Part shown: positions 24,453-32,460 of the stretch, piece after piece
How positions within the stretch are numbered: position 1 is the stretch's first letter
How the letters are laid out: the number at the start of each line of letters is the position of its first letter
Source of the DNA: JAURVT01 sp049059935
GTDB lineage: Bacteria > Actinomycetota > Actinomycetes > Propionibacteriales > Nocardioidaceae
Length of the DNA stretch: 64,000 bases
Direction of reading: 5' to 3'
Assembly: GCF_049059935.1 (NCBI RefSeq)
Contig: NZ_JBMGQR010000014.1
Location: forward strand, 12,150 to 76,149
Position numbers and translations under genes: made by a program
Notes under the pieces: generated by a model
Told to the model about the DNA's origin: nothing
Database searches by the model: none
Seen by the model: the letters and a program-made list of their open reading frames with translations, nothing else

Positions 24453-26392
24453 CCCCGACGCTCGTCGGCCCGACGGGCGAGGTCGTCCACGGCGCGCGCG
24501 AAGCGCTCCTGGGCGGTGAGGTCGGACTCGCCGAGCAGGCGGCCGCGCAGGGACGCGCGCCGGTCGCGGAGGTCGTCCGGTGCGGTGCCGGCGGCGACCG
24601 CGACGACGTGGTCCAGGCCGGTGCCGTCGCGGGGGACGACGATGCCGCCCGCGGACGCCGGTGCGATCGCGACGAAGGCCTCCTCGTCCAGGCCGGTGGT
24701 GTTGCAGGTCGCGAACGGCCGACCGGTCGCCTGGAAGTCGCTCAGCACGCTCGAGACGTCCGTGACCAGGAAGTCGGCGACCTCGAAGTACGTGAACAGC
24801 TCGGGGCCCGGCCCCTCGACCACCAGGTGCGCGCGGGGGTCGAGCCGCGCCAGGTAGGCCCGGCCGGCCGCGCGGGTGCGCGCCTCGGCGTCGACCGCCG
24901 ACACCTGGTGCAGCGGCTCACCGCTGCGCACGGCCCGCTCGGTGGGGTCGACCACCTCGCGCAGCGGGTCGACGTCGGGTGCCTCGTAGACCGCCGACTG
25001 GGTCAGCCCGTTCACCCGGTTGGCCTCCCGCACCAGCCGCACGATCCGGCGGTGTGCCTTGAGCACCTCGGGGTCGCGGTGCCCCGTCAGCGGGTGCGGC
25101 TTGTAGATCAGCCGGAGCGGCGAGGGCGAGGCGAGCACGGCCTCGACCAGGGCGACGCCCTGGAACGCGACCGACCCGTACTCCTGGGTGTCGTTCCAGC
25201 CCTCCCACGTCGGCGCGTAGAGCACCGTCGGGACGCGGTCGGTCCCCTCGGCGAGCCCGCCGTGCGCCTCGGTCGTCGAGGCCAGGAAGTCCAGCTGCGG
25301 GCGGCCCACCTCGACGACGTCGTCGAGATCCACACCGACGTCGGCCGCCGCCCAGCGGTCACGACCCGCGGGGCCGGCCGTCCAGAGCTCGTCGTAGACC
25401 TTCGCGTAGGGGTTGACCGAGGCGTTCTTGTCCGAGTCGCCGTGGCCGACGAACGCCGACCGCACGTGCGGCAGGCGCAGCAGGTGGATGTTGGGGCCGT
25501 TGTTGGCCACGAACAGCGACACGCGCGCGTCGTCGAGGTCCAGGGCGAGCATCGACACCGCCGCGGGGGCGCAGATCACCGGCAGCGACGTGGGCGCGAG
25601 AGCGGCGAGGGCCGTCCGCGACCGGAGCACGACGACGGCGGGGCGGTCGAGCTGCTCGACGACGGCGAGCCACATGTTCACCTGGTAGACCGCCGCGTAG
25701 GTGTCGGAGTAGTACAGGACGACCTCCGGACGCAGGTCGTCGACGAACCGGTCGACCAGGGCCAGCACGTCGCCCGGCTCGAACCGGCCCTTGGTCCGGC
25801 GGTCCACCACGACCGCGCGCGCCGCGACGCCGAGCACGAACAGGGCGGCCCCGGCGAACAGCACGAGGAGCAGTGCGGGGTCGTCGACGAAGCAGGCCGG
25901 CACCAGCAGCACCAGCGCCGCGGTGGTGATCATCGGGCTGGCGCCGTCGGCCCAGAACCGTGACGGCGGCGGGGGGACGTCGAGCGACGACAGGTCGATG
26001 TTGCGGGTCTCGACGTCCAGCTTGCGGCGGGTGTCGACGCGGAACACCGCGACGAGCGTCACCGCGTGCAGCACCAGGAACACACCGGCCGCGACCACGA
26101 CGACGGTCGCCGCTCCGGGCTCCGCGGCGTCGCGCAGTCCGAGGACGATCACCGCGAGGAAGCGCACCAGCAGACGCACGGACGCGCCCAGCTGGCCGAT
26201 CCGCAGGATCCGCTCGAGGGCGTCGCCCTCCTCCTGCTCGGGCAGGAACGGCTCGCCGAGCGCGGAGACGACCAGCAGCAGCGCGAGCAGCCACGACTGG
26301 CCGACCAGCGCGACGGGCACGGCGGCGAAGACGCCGACGACCACGGCGATCTCGGCCCAGCGCGCGCGCAGCAGCCTCACCAGGCGGGGCAT
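24449..26392 (-). CDS. CDP-glycerol glycerophosphotransferase family protein with N-terminal membrane segments
   Basis: A 647-residue TagB/TagF-like GT-B protein. Four to six hydrophobic segments occupy about residues 10-200. The catalytic half shows FVGHGDSDKNAS (the HG acceptor/active-site region), LYAPTWEGW, YKPHPLTGH and FLVTDVSSVLSDF, the hallmarks of glycerophosphotransferases that build teichoic-acid-type polymers. The substrate could be another CDP-alditol or an unrelated sugar. MPRLVRLL at 26392 has a GAGAGG site. It is the last gene of the minus-strand operon that starts at the acyl carrier protein. Confidence 0.82.
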   Translation of the reverse strand: MPRLVRLLRARWAEIAVVVGVFAAVPVALVGQSWLLALLLVVSALGEPFLPEQEEGDALERILRIGQLGASVRLLVRFLAVIVLGLRDAAEPGAATVVVVAAGVFLVLHAVTLVAVFRVDTRRKLDVETRNIDLSSLDVPPPPSRFWADGASPMITTAALVLLVPACFVDDPALLLVLFAGAALFVLGVAARAVVVDRRTKGRFEPGDVLALVDRFVDDLRPEVVLYYSDTYAAVYQVNMWLAVVEQLDRPAVVVLRSRTALAALAPTSLPVICAPAAVSMLALDLDDARVSLFVANNGPNIHLLRLPHVRSAFVGHGDSDKNASVNPYAKVYDELWTAGPAGRDRWAAADVGVDLDDVVEVGRPQLDFLASTTEAHGGLAEGTDRVPTVLYAPTWEGWNDTQEYGSVAFQGVALVEAVLASPSPLRLIYKPHPLTGHRDPEVLKAHRRIVRLVREANRVNGLTQSAVYEAPDVDPLREVVDPTERAVRSGEPLHQVSAVDAEARTRAAGRAYLARLDPRAHLVVEGPGPELFTYFEVADFLVTDVSSVLSDFQATGRPFATCNTTGLDEEAFVAIAPASAGGIVVPRDGTGLDHVVAVAAGTAPDDLRDRRASLRGRLLGESDLTAQERFARAVDDLARRADERRG

Positions 26393-26435
26393 GGACGGGG
26401 TTCCTCTCGACGTTCGCGGGCTCGGCCGCACGACC

Positions 26436-28361
26436 TCACTGCGCAGGTGGTCCGTCCTGGCGGCGCACGTCCATCTCCTCGCGCACCTCCTCCATCTCGG
26501 CGGCCAGTCCGTCGTCGGTCGGGGGCGACCACCGTGCGGACTGGTCCTCCGGCGGCGCGGTCGCCGCCTCGACGACCCGGGCCGCGCGCGACGCCTTGGC
26601 CCGGCGTGCGACGCGGTGACGCAGGCCGAGACGGCGCTCGGCCTCGCGCGCGCGGATCGACGCGGCCTTGCGGCGCCGGTTCTCCTTGACCACGCGGGCG
26701 AGCAGCCACTCCACCTGCTCCTGGGCCTCGCCGAGCTGCTCGGTCGCCACGTCGAGCGCCTCCTCGAGCTCGACCAGCCCGTGGAAGTCCGAGGCGCCGT
26801 AGGGACGCCGGGCCACCTGGGCGGCCTGGCCGACCTCGCGGTCGGCGACGGGACGACGCCAGGGGGTGACCGGGACGGCCAGCTCGGCCGACAGGGCGAC
26901 CGCGCGCTCGACCGCCGCGGGACGCGGGGTCCGGCCGGCCATCGCCGCGAACGACCGGGCCAGGGCGAGCGGCGGCGTGCCGGGTGCGAAGGGGTGCGCC
27001 GCGCCCGAGGTGACGATGCGGTCGCCCAGGCGCATGAGCGCGTGGACGAGCACGACCTCGGTCGGCAGGCGCCAGGTGAGCGACCAGCTCGCGTCGACCG
27101 GCTCGAGGTCGCCGGGCTCCTCGCGGTCCAGCACGTTGTCGAGCGTGGCCAGGGCGAGGGCGCCGTCGACCACCGGGAGCGTCTCGGCGTCGGCGGGGTT
27201 CCACGGGGAGGACCAGTCGGCCTCGGTGGACTGCGAGTCGAGCCACGCGACGTAGGTGCGCACGACCCGACGGATCGCCGGGAGGTCGTGGGCGGCGCAG
27301 GCCACCAGCACCGACTCCTCGAGCGTCCGACCGGTCGGGATCGAGCCGTCGAGGGCTCCGAGGTCGCGCGCCAGCGGTCCGGCGGCGAGCTCCTCGGGGG
27401 CCCGGCCGGACAGCCGCCGGGTCCACGAGCCGTCGGGACCGACGGTGATCGCCGTGGTGCAGCCGAAGTACGGGCCGTGCACGACCTCGCTGACGTGCAC
27501 CGAGCCCGCGGTGGTCTCCTCCACGGCGGCGTCGCGGCGCAGACGCACCAGCCACCCCGGTGCCAGGGCCTCGCCGAGTCCCTGGTCGAGCACCAGGTCG
27601 ACCAGGGGTCGCGGGTCGCGGTGCAGCACGGGACGCTCGGCGTCGGCGACGAAGGAGTCGACGAGCACGCGTCGCAGGCGCGGGTCGGACGCCTCGGCCA
27701 GCGCGCGCCCCGACACCGCGACCGTGGGGTGGCGCACGTGCGGGAACAGCGAGACCACCTCGGCGCCGGCGAAGGCGGCGACGACCTCGGCCACGCCGGC
27801 GGGGGTCGGCCGGGTCCCGGCCGGGAGCGGCCACTCGTCGTCGCCGCCCGCCGCGGGCTCGGGGCCGGACGACCAGAGCACGTGCCCGGCGAGCGCGTTG
27901 TCGAGCCCGAGCACGACCTCGCCGCCCGGGCGGAGGACGGCGAGCAGGCCCCCGACGGTGACGTCCCAGCTCGTGACGTCGGACTCCGGGCCCCACACCC
28001 GGGCGAGCCCGTCCGGCAGCAGGACGACGTCGTAGCCCTCGGCGTCGGGCACGAACCGGTCCCAGCCCCCGCAGTGCGCCCGGACGTGGTCGCCGAGGTC
28101 GCGGGCGGCCACCGCAGCGGCGTCGGGCCACGACCGCAGGACGACGTCGACGCTGCCGGCGCGCGCGGCGAGCGCGTGGAGCAGCTCGGCGTCGTGCGGT
28201 CCGGCGAGCAGCACGCGCGCGTCGGCCGCGACGGGCTCGGCGAGGAGCGAGACGAGCAGGGCCGCGGAGGACTCGGTGTGTCCGGGCCTCGCGTCGCTCC
28301 AGGACAGGAGCTCGTGGCCCCACATCCGGACGCCGTCGGACATCTGGGGAACCTGGCTCAC
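26436..28361 (-). CDS. Degenerate methyltransferase-like protein with coiled-coil tail (paralogue 1)
   Basis: A 641-residue protein. Residues about 40-200 look like a class I methyltransferase (VLLAGPHDAELLHAL, GYDVVLLPDGLARV, VLRPGGEVVLGLDN), but the canonical ExGxGxG SAM motif is replaced by AGPHDAE. A variable middle follows and a C-terminal helical region (LEEALDVATEQLGEAQEQVEWLLARVVKENRRRK) is likely coiled coil with a basic end. The same architecture occurs at 35179-36708. The GTG start at 28361 overlaps the preceding gene stop as GTGA; an inner ATG at 28343 is possible. Probably a scaffold or modified glycan methyltransferase; function unknown. Confidence 0.65.
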   Translation of the reverse strand: MSQVPQMSDGVRMWGHELLSWSDARPGHTESSAALLVSLLAEPVAADARVLLAGPHDAELLHALAARAGSVDVVLRSWPDAAAVAARDLGDHVRAHCGGWDRFVPDAEGYDVVLLPDGLARVWGPESDVTSWDVTVGGLLAVLRPGGEVVLGLDNALAGHVLWSSGPEPAAGGDDEWPLPAGTRPTPAGVAEVVAAFAGAEVVSLFPHVRHPTVAVSGRALAEASDPRLRRVLVDSFVADAERPVLHRDPRPLVDLVLDQGLGEALAPGWLVRLRRDAAVEETTAGSVHVSEVVHGPYFGCTTAITVGPDGSWTRRLSGRAPEELAAGPLARDLGALDGSIPTGRTLEESVLVACAAHDLPAIRRVVRTYVAWLDSQSTEADWSSPWNPADAETLPVVDGALALATLDNVLDREEPGDLEPVDASWSLTWRLPTEVVLVHALMRLGDRIVTSGAAHPFAPGTPPLALARSFAAMAGRTPRPAAVERAVALSAELAVPVTPWRRPVADREVGQAAQVARRPYGASDFHGLVELEEALDVATEQLGEAQEQVEWLLARVVKENRRRKAASIRAREAERRLGLRHRVARRAKASRAARVVEAATAPPEDQSARWSPPTDDGLAAEMEEVREEMDVRRQDGPPAQ

Positions 28362-29230
28362 GCGCGGGCCCTTCTGGTCGTGGTGGTCGCGTCGGCGGCC
28401 CGGACGAGCGACGCGGGGTCGGGCCAGCGGAAGAGGTCGCGGATCTCCTCCGGGCCGGCGAGGTGCCGGGTGCCGAGCTCCTCGGCCGCGAACGCGAACG
28501 CGTCGGAGTCGGGCACGAACGGCTGGTGCATCTCGGGCCACAGCCGGGCGAGCCGCGCCGTGCCGCCGAAGGAGGGGTGCTCGTTCTCGAGCACCATGGG
28601 GTCGCCGTAGACCCCGGTGGAGCAGCCCACGGAGGCGCCGTAGAGCACGGCCGAGCTGAGCCGGTTGGACACCACGCGTCGGTGGCGGCGCAGCTCGGCG
28701 AGCTGGCCGTCGAGGAAGCGGGTGGTGGTGCCCTGGTAGTTGAATCCCCGCTGGCCGTGGCAGATGACGCGGAAGCCCGAGCGCTCGTAGACCTGGCGGA
28801 TGCGCGGGTCCTCGTGCTCGTTCCAGTACAGGCACGCGGTCAGGGGGACGTCTCCCTCGACCTCGCGCACCTCGTCGGCCATCCGCTGGTGGTCGCCGAG
28901 CACCTCCTGCCCCTCCCAGCCGTGGAAGGGGTAGAAGATCGTCCCCGCGCGCTCCTGGTCGGCGGGCGGCTCGTCGGCCACCTCCAGCAGGTAGAGCCAC
29001 GCGGCGCCGATGGCCTTGTAGCGGCGCATGCCCATCGACCAGCCGCGCCGCACGACGGTGTCGGACCACACGAACAGCTCGGGGCCGGGGACGAAGCGGG
29101 TGCCGACGGCGAACCCGTCGAGGATGTTCCAGCCGTGCTGGAGGTAGCCCCAGATCATGAAGGGTCGCGGCAGGCCCGCGTAGCGGGCCATGACGTGGGC
29201 ATGCCCGTAGTAGTGGTTGGCGCCGTGCAC
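28358..29230 (-). CDS. NHxYGHAHV family protein, putative glycosyltransferase (paralogue 1)
   Basis: A 290-residue protein with GTG start and a GGAG site 6 bases upstream. It shares with the two proteins at 33540-35182 the start ANHYYGHAHVMARYAG, LQHGWN, FVWSD, YPFHGWE, CLYWNEHEDP, RVICHGQRG, RHRRVVSNRL and LYGASVGCSTGVYGDPM. The second half (SN...YGASVGC...VYG) resembles the nucleotide-sugar end of GT-B enzymes such as polysialyl- or Kdo-transferases. I know no name for the family. It starts 2 bases after the phosphopantetheinyl-transferase-like gene and is coupled to the degenerate methyltransferase. Role as transferase for a nonulosonic or acylated sugar is inference. Confidence 0.7.
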   Translation of the reverse strand: MHGANHYYGHAHVMARYAGLPRPFMIWGYLQHGWNILDGFAVGTRFVPGPELFVWSDTVVRRGWSMGMRRYKAIGAAWLYLLEVADEPPADQERAGTIFYPFHGWEGQEVLGDHQRMADEVREVEGDVPLTACLYWNEHEDPRIRQVYERSGFRVICHGQRGFNYQGTTTRFLDGQLAELRRHRRVVSNRLSSAVLYGASVGCSTGVYGDPMVLENEHPSFGGTARLARLWPEMHQPFVPDSDAFAFAAEELGTRHLAGPEEIRDLFRWPDPASLVRAADATTTTRRARA

Positions 29231-29232
29231 CG

Positions 29233-29631
29233 TCAGCTCCGTCCCGCGTCGACACGTTCGTCGGCCAGGGTCACGACCCCGCCGAGAACCGAGACCACGA
29301 CATCCTGGAGGTGACAGGTTCTCACGTCGACCCGGGAGCCACCGCCCCCGAGTCCGTGCCGGCGCAGCCACGTCGCGATCGGGACGTCGGCCCGCTTGGC
29401 GCGGCACTCCGCCGCGGTCCACCGCCGCCAGAAGTCGTGCGTCCCGTACCGGGCGGCCAGGGCGGGCGGCACGGTCTGGTCGGCGAGCTCGGCGTCGATG
29501 ACGACGTCGGGGTCGCCGAACCAGCCGACGCACCGGCCGTCGGCGAGGTGCGACCGGGTGACGGCCCCCGCCATCTCCTCGGCCGTCCCGACGCGCAGCG
29601 CGCCGGCGGGCACGTCAGATGGAGCCGGCAC
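29233..29631 (-). CDS. Minimal Sfp-type 4'-phosphopantetheinyl transferase-like protein
   Basis: A 132-residue protein carrying the key Sfp spacing: D45-x-E47 (VVIDAE) for Mg/CoA and W71-x3-E75-x3-K79 (WTAAECRAK), followed by a RTCHLQDVVVSVL strand as at the end of Sfp. The N-terminal half of the normal pseudo-dimer is missing, so it may dimerise. It lies in the same operon as an acyl carrier protein and would convert that protein to its holo form. The start is uncertain: GTG 29631 overlaps the SDR gene by 17 bases, while GTG 29613 follows its stop. Identification rests on motif spacing only. Confidence 0.55.
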   Translation of the reverse strand: MPAPSDVPAGALRVGTAEEMAGAVTRSHLADGRCVGWFGDPDVVIDAELADQTVPPALAARYGTHDFWRRWTAAECRAKRADVPIATWLRRHGLGGGGSRVDVRTCHLQDVVVSVLGGVVTLADERVDAGRS

Positions 29632-30376
29632 CGTCGATCACGAGGGCCTGGCCGTCGATGTTGGTGTTCTCGCGCAGCAGCATCCGGACGACGGGGACGA
29701 CGTCCTCGGGCTCGGTCAGCCGGCCGGTGGGGGTGCGGCGCAGGATCGCGTCGAGCTGGGTCTGGCCGAGCACGGCCGACATCTCGGAGGCGAAGAATCC
29801 CGGCGCGATCGAGTTGCAGAGCACCCGGCCGCCGAACTCACGCGCGAGCGAGCGCGTGGCGGCGTCGAGCCCTCCCTTGGTGGCCGAGTACGCGACCAGG
29901 CCCGGGTAGCCGCGCTGCCCGCAGATCGAGGTCACGTTGACCACGCGTCCCCGACCGCCCTTGGCGAGGAGGCGACGCAGCACGAAGCGCGTGAGCACGA
30001 GCGGCGCGGTGAGGTTGGTCGCGATGATCCGCTCGATCGTCTCGACCGGGGTGTGGACGTGGAGCGAGTCCTGACCGACGGCGGCGTTGTTGACGAGCCC
30101 GTCGACGACGCCCAGCTCGGTCTCGGCCTGCTTGACGAACGCCTGGCAGGCCTTGGCGTCGGTGATGTCGACCGAGCCGACCAGCACGCGCCCGGGGTTC
30201 TCGTCGGCGAGCGCCTGCAGGCCCGGGGTGACGGTGCGCGCGAACGCCGCGACCTTGGCGCCCTGGGCGACCAGGTCGGTGGCCATCGCGAGCCCGAGAC
30301 CGCGCGAGGCGCCGGAGACGAGCACGACCGAGGACGGCGGGACGGCGGCGGACTCGTCCGTGGTGGGGTCAGACAT
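29615..30376 (-). CDS. SDR-family 3-oxoacyl reductase-like oxidoreductase
   Basis: A 253-residue classical SDR: cofactor motif GASRGLGLAMATDL, NNAAVG, catalytic Ser in NVTSICG and YSATKGGLDAATRS (YxxxK). This is FabG-like. Being translationally linked with an adenylating enzyme and a carrier protein, it probably reduces a carrier-bound 3-oxoacyl group, for example to 3-hydroxybutyryl; a sugar-directed dehydrogenase is an alternative. Its ATG overlaps the ligase stop by 8 bases. Confidence 0.85.
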   Translation of the reverse strand: MSDPTTDESAAVPPSSVVLVSGASRGLGLAMATDLVAQGAKVAAFARTVTPGLQALADENPGRVLVGSVDITDAKACQAFVKQAETELGVVDGLVNNAAVGQDSLHVHTPVETIERIIATNLTAPLVLTRFVLRRLLAKGGRGRVVNVTSICGQRGYPGLVAYSATKGGLDAATRSLAREFGGRVLCNSIAPGFFASEMSAVLGQTQLDAILRRTPTGRLTEPEDVVPVVRMLLRENTNIDGQALVIDGAGSI

Positions 30377-31586
30377 CGCTCTTCAACGTCTCCTTGGCGG
30401 GGATCTCGGGCAGGACGCGGACGCGGCGCGGGACGGCCGTCTCCGGGAGGTTCTCGGTGGCCCATCGTCGCAGGGCGGCGTCGTCGATCTCGCGACCGGG
30501 CGCGGCGACGACGTCGGCGACGACCATCGCCCCGACCAGCGGCGCCTTTCGCCCGCGTACGGACGCCCACGCGACGTCGGGGTGGCGCTGCAGCACGTCG
30601 CGGACGGTGCCGGCCGACACCTTGGTGCCACCGACGTTGATCTCGTCGCGGTCGACCCGCCCGACGATGCGCACGCGGCCGTCCTCGACGACGACGCGGT
30701 CGCCGGTGCGGACGCGTCCGGCCAGGCCCTCGCCGTGGTGGGGCGAGGTGATGACGAGCTCGTCGCCGTCGACCTCGAGCAGCGGGCGCCCGGGCGCGGA
30801 CCGTCCGAGCCACTCCTGCGGGAACCCGGCGCGGCCGTCGTGCACCACGATCGAGGCACCCAGCTCGGAGGACGCGTAGAGCCAGGAGATGCGTGCGTCG
30901 GGGAACAGGTCGCGCAGCTGGTCGAGCACCGCCTGGTCGACGGGCTCACCGCCCAGGGAGACCTGCTCCAGCGGCACCTCGGCCAGCCGGTCGCCCTCGC
31001 GCATGATCGTCTGCCGCCAGAACGTGGGCGTGCCCGACGCTGCCGTGACGCGGTGCGCGACGGCGTGCTCGACCCAGGAGTCGAGGTCGGACGGGTCGAC
31101 GACCACGAGGTCCTGCCCGGGCTGGGTGAGCCCGAGCGTCACCACCTGCCACCACGCGTAGGTGCCGGGCGAGTACGGGCACAGCCAGCGCCGCGGGGCC
31201 TGGTCGCCGCGCACCGTGGTCAGCGAGTCGAGGGTGTGGGCGATCTGCTTGGGCCGCCCGGTCGAGCCCGAGGTGAGCAGCCAGACGCGTCCGTCGTCGA
31301 CCGGACGCCGGTCGGCGGGCTCGGCCTGCTCGGCGCCGTCGAAGGCGAGACCGAGGGCGAGCAGCTGCTCGCGGAGCGCGGGGTCGAGGCGTGAACGCGC
31401 GACCACCAGCAGCTCGCCGCCGTGCGTGGCCAGCGACGCGACGGCGGGCAGCGCGTCGACGCTCGACGCCGCCACCCACGCGGTGGGACGCGACCGCGCC
31501 TCGCCCACGAGGTCGGACCACGGCCGGCTGGTGCCGTCCCGGGTGTCGACGACCTCGTTGTCGAGGGCGACGCGCGTCGGGGTCAC
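30369..31586 (-). CDS. Compact ANL-superfamily adenylating enzyme (acyl-ACP ligase-like)
   Basis: A 405-residue AMP-forming ligase. The P-loop TSGSTGRPK is at residues 105-113, instead of the usual 160-190, so the N-terminal subdomain is reduced. Further motifs are YASSELGA, RTGDRVVVEDG and GRVDRDEINVGGTKVS, and the C-terminal catalytic Lys is probably K402 in AKETLKSDV, the last residues. It should activate a carboxylic acid as acyl-AMP and load it onto the adjacent carrier protein. The substrate is not predictable by eye. Its start overlaps the carrier gene stop as GTGA. Confidence 0.8.
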   Translation of the reverse strand: MTPTRVALDNEVVDTRDGTSRPWSDLVGEARSRPTAWVAASSVDALPAVASLATHGGELLVVARSRLDPALREQLLALGLAFDGAEQAEPADRRPVDDGRVWLLTSGSTGRPKQIAHTLDSLTTVRGDQAPRRWLCPYSPGTYAWWQVVTLGLTQPGQDLVVVDPSDLDSWVEHAVAHRVTAASGTPTFWRQTIMREGDRLAEVPLEQVSLGGEPVDQAVLDQLRDLFPDARISWLYASSELGASIVVHDGRAGFPQEWLGRSAPGRPLLEVDGDELVITSPHHGEGLAGRVRTGDRVVVEDGRVRIVGRVDRDEINVGGTKVSAGTVRDVLQRHPDVAWASVRGRKAPLVGAMVVADVVAAPGREIDDAALRRWATENLPETAVPRRVRVLPEIPAKETLKSDV

Positions 31587-31843
31587 GACGCGAGGTCGCC
31601 CTGCAGCTCCTCGAGCAGGGCGAGGACGTCGGCCACGGTCTCGATCTGGCGCAGCTCGGCGGCCTCGAAGTTCAGCTCCTTGTCGACCTCGTCCTCGACG
31701 CGCAGGGCGAGCTCGGAGAAGTCGAGTGAGCGGAAGCCGATCTCGCGCAGCGAGGCCGCGTCGTCGTCGGGCAGCGTCTTGCCCTGGGTGGTGAGCACGT
31801 CGGCCATGAGGGAGCGGATCGCGGCCTTGTCGAGTCGACTCAT
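31583..31843 (-). CDS. Acyl carrier protein
   Basis: An 86-residue acidic four-helix protein with the phosphopantetheine attachment serine at residue 39 (IGFRSLDFSEL; Arg replaces the common Asp before the Ser). The acidic helix II (ALRVEDEVDKEL) suits interaction with partner enzymes. ATG 31843 fits the family length. It is the first gene of a coupled minus-strand operon with ligase, reductase and phosphopantetheinyl-transferase-like protein, and is divergent from pseH 95 bases away. This is a dedicated, not a fatty-acid-synthase, carrier. Confidence 0.85.
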   Translation of the reverse strand: MSRLDKAAIRSLMADVLTTQGKTLPDDDAASLREIGFRSLDFSELALRVEDEVDKELNFEAAELRQIETVADVLALLEELQGDLAS

Positions 31844-31938
31844 GCCACGGACACTATCGCGGCGGCGGGCCGCGGCGTCCCGTCGGTGCGCCGCGTCGGT
31901 AGTGTGGGCGCGTTGTCCACGACGCACCTGGAGGGACC
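31844..31938. promoter_or_regulatory. Divergent promoter region between the acyl module and pseH
   Basis: A 95-base spacer with a -10-like GATAGTGT on minus (31851-31858) for the carrier-protein operon and TAGTGT on plus (31900-31905) for pseH. The shared TAGTGT word suggests the two operons use the same sigma factor. No -35 was clear. Confidence 0.35.
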
Positions 31939-32460
31939 GTGCTGCGACCGGCGACGTCCGCCGACCTCGACGCGATCCTGGCGTGGCGCAACCAGGACGC
32001 GAACCGCGAGGTCAGCCTCACCACCCACGTGATCTCGCCGTCCGAGCACCGGGCCTGGTGGGACCGCGTCGACGCCGACCCCACCCGCCACGTCCTGGTG
32101 CACGAGTCCGACGGCGTGCCGTGCGGCGCGGTCAGCTTCTTCGACGTGACGCCGACCGTCGCGTCGTGGGGGTTCTACCTCGACCACGACGGCCTGGAGG
32201 AGCGCGGCGGCACCCTCGGCGTCTGGATGGCCGTGATGCGCGAGGCCTCGGCCCACGCGTTCGACGACCTCGGCGTCGACGAGCTGCGCGGCGAGGTTTC
32301 GGCCGACAACCGCGTCGTGCGCCAGATGAACCGGCGCTTCGGCTTCACCGAGACAGGCGAGGAGCAGGTCGTCGACGGACGCACGTTCCTGGCCATCTGC
32401 CTCACCCGCGACGAGCACGCCCGGCGGGTCGCCCGCCGCGCCCGGAGGGACACCCCATGA
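31939..32460 (+). CDS. pseH: GNAT acetyltransferase, UDP-4-amino-4,6-dideoxy-N-acetyl-altrosamine N-acetyltransferase (PseH-like)
   Basis: A 173-residue GNAT-fold protein beginning MLRPATSADLDAILAWRN, with WGFYLDHDG and the late NRRFGFTETG strand typical of PseH/RimJ-type enzymes. It would acetylate the 4-amino group of the pseudaminic acid precursor. Assignment depends on being coupled (ATGA) to pseI and on the remaining pathway genes nearby. GTG start with GAGGG 4 bases upstream. It could alternatively accept the acyl group from the divergent acyl module. Confidence 0.75.
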   Translation: MLRPATSADLDAILAWRNQDANREVSLTTHVISPSEHRAWWDRVDADPTRHVLVHESDGVPCGAVSFFDVTPTVASWGFYLDHDGLEERGGTLGVWMAVMREASAHAFDDLGVDELRGEVSADNRVVRQMNRRFGFTETGEEQVVDGRTFLAICLTRDEHARRVARRARRDTP

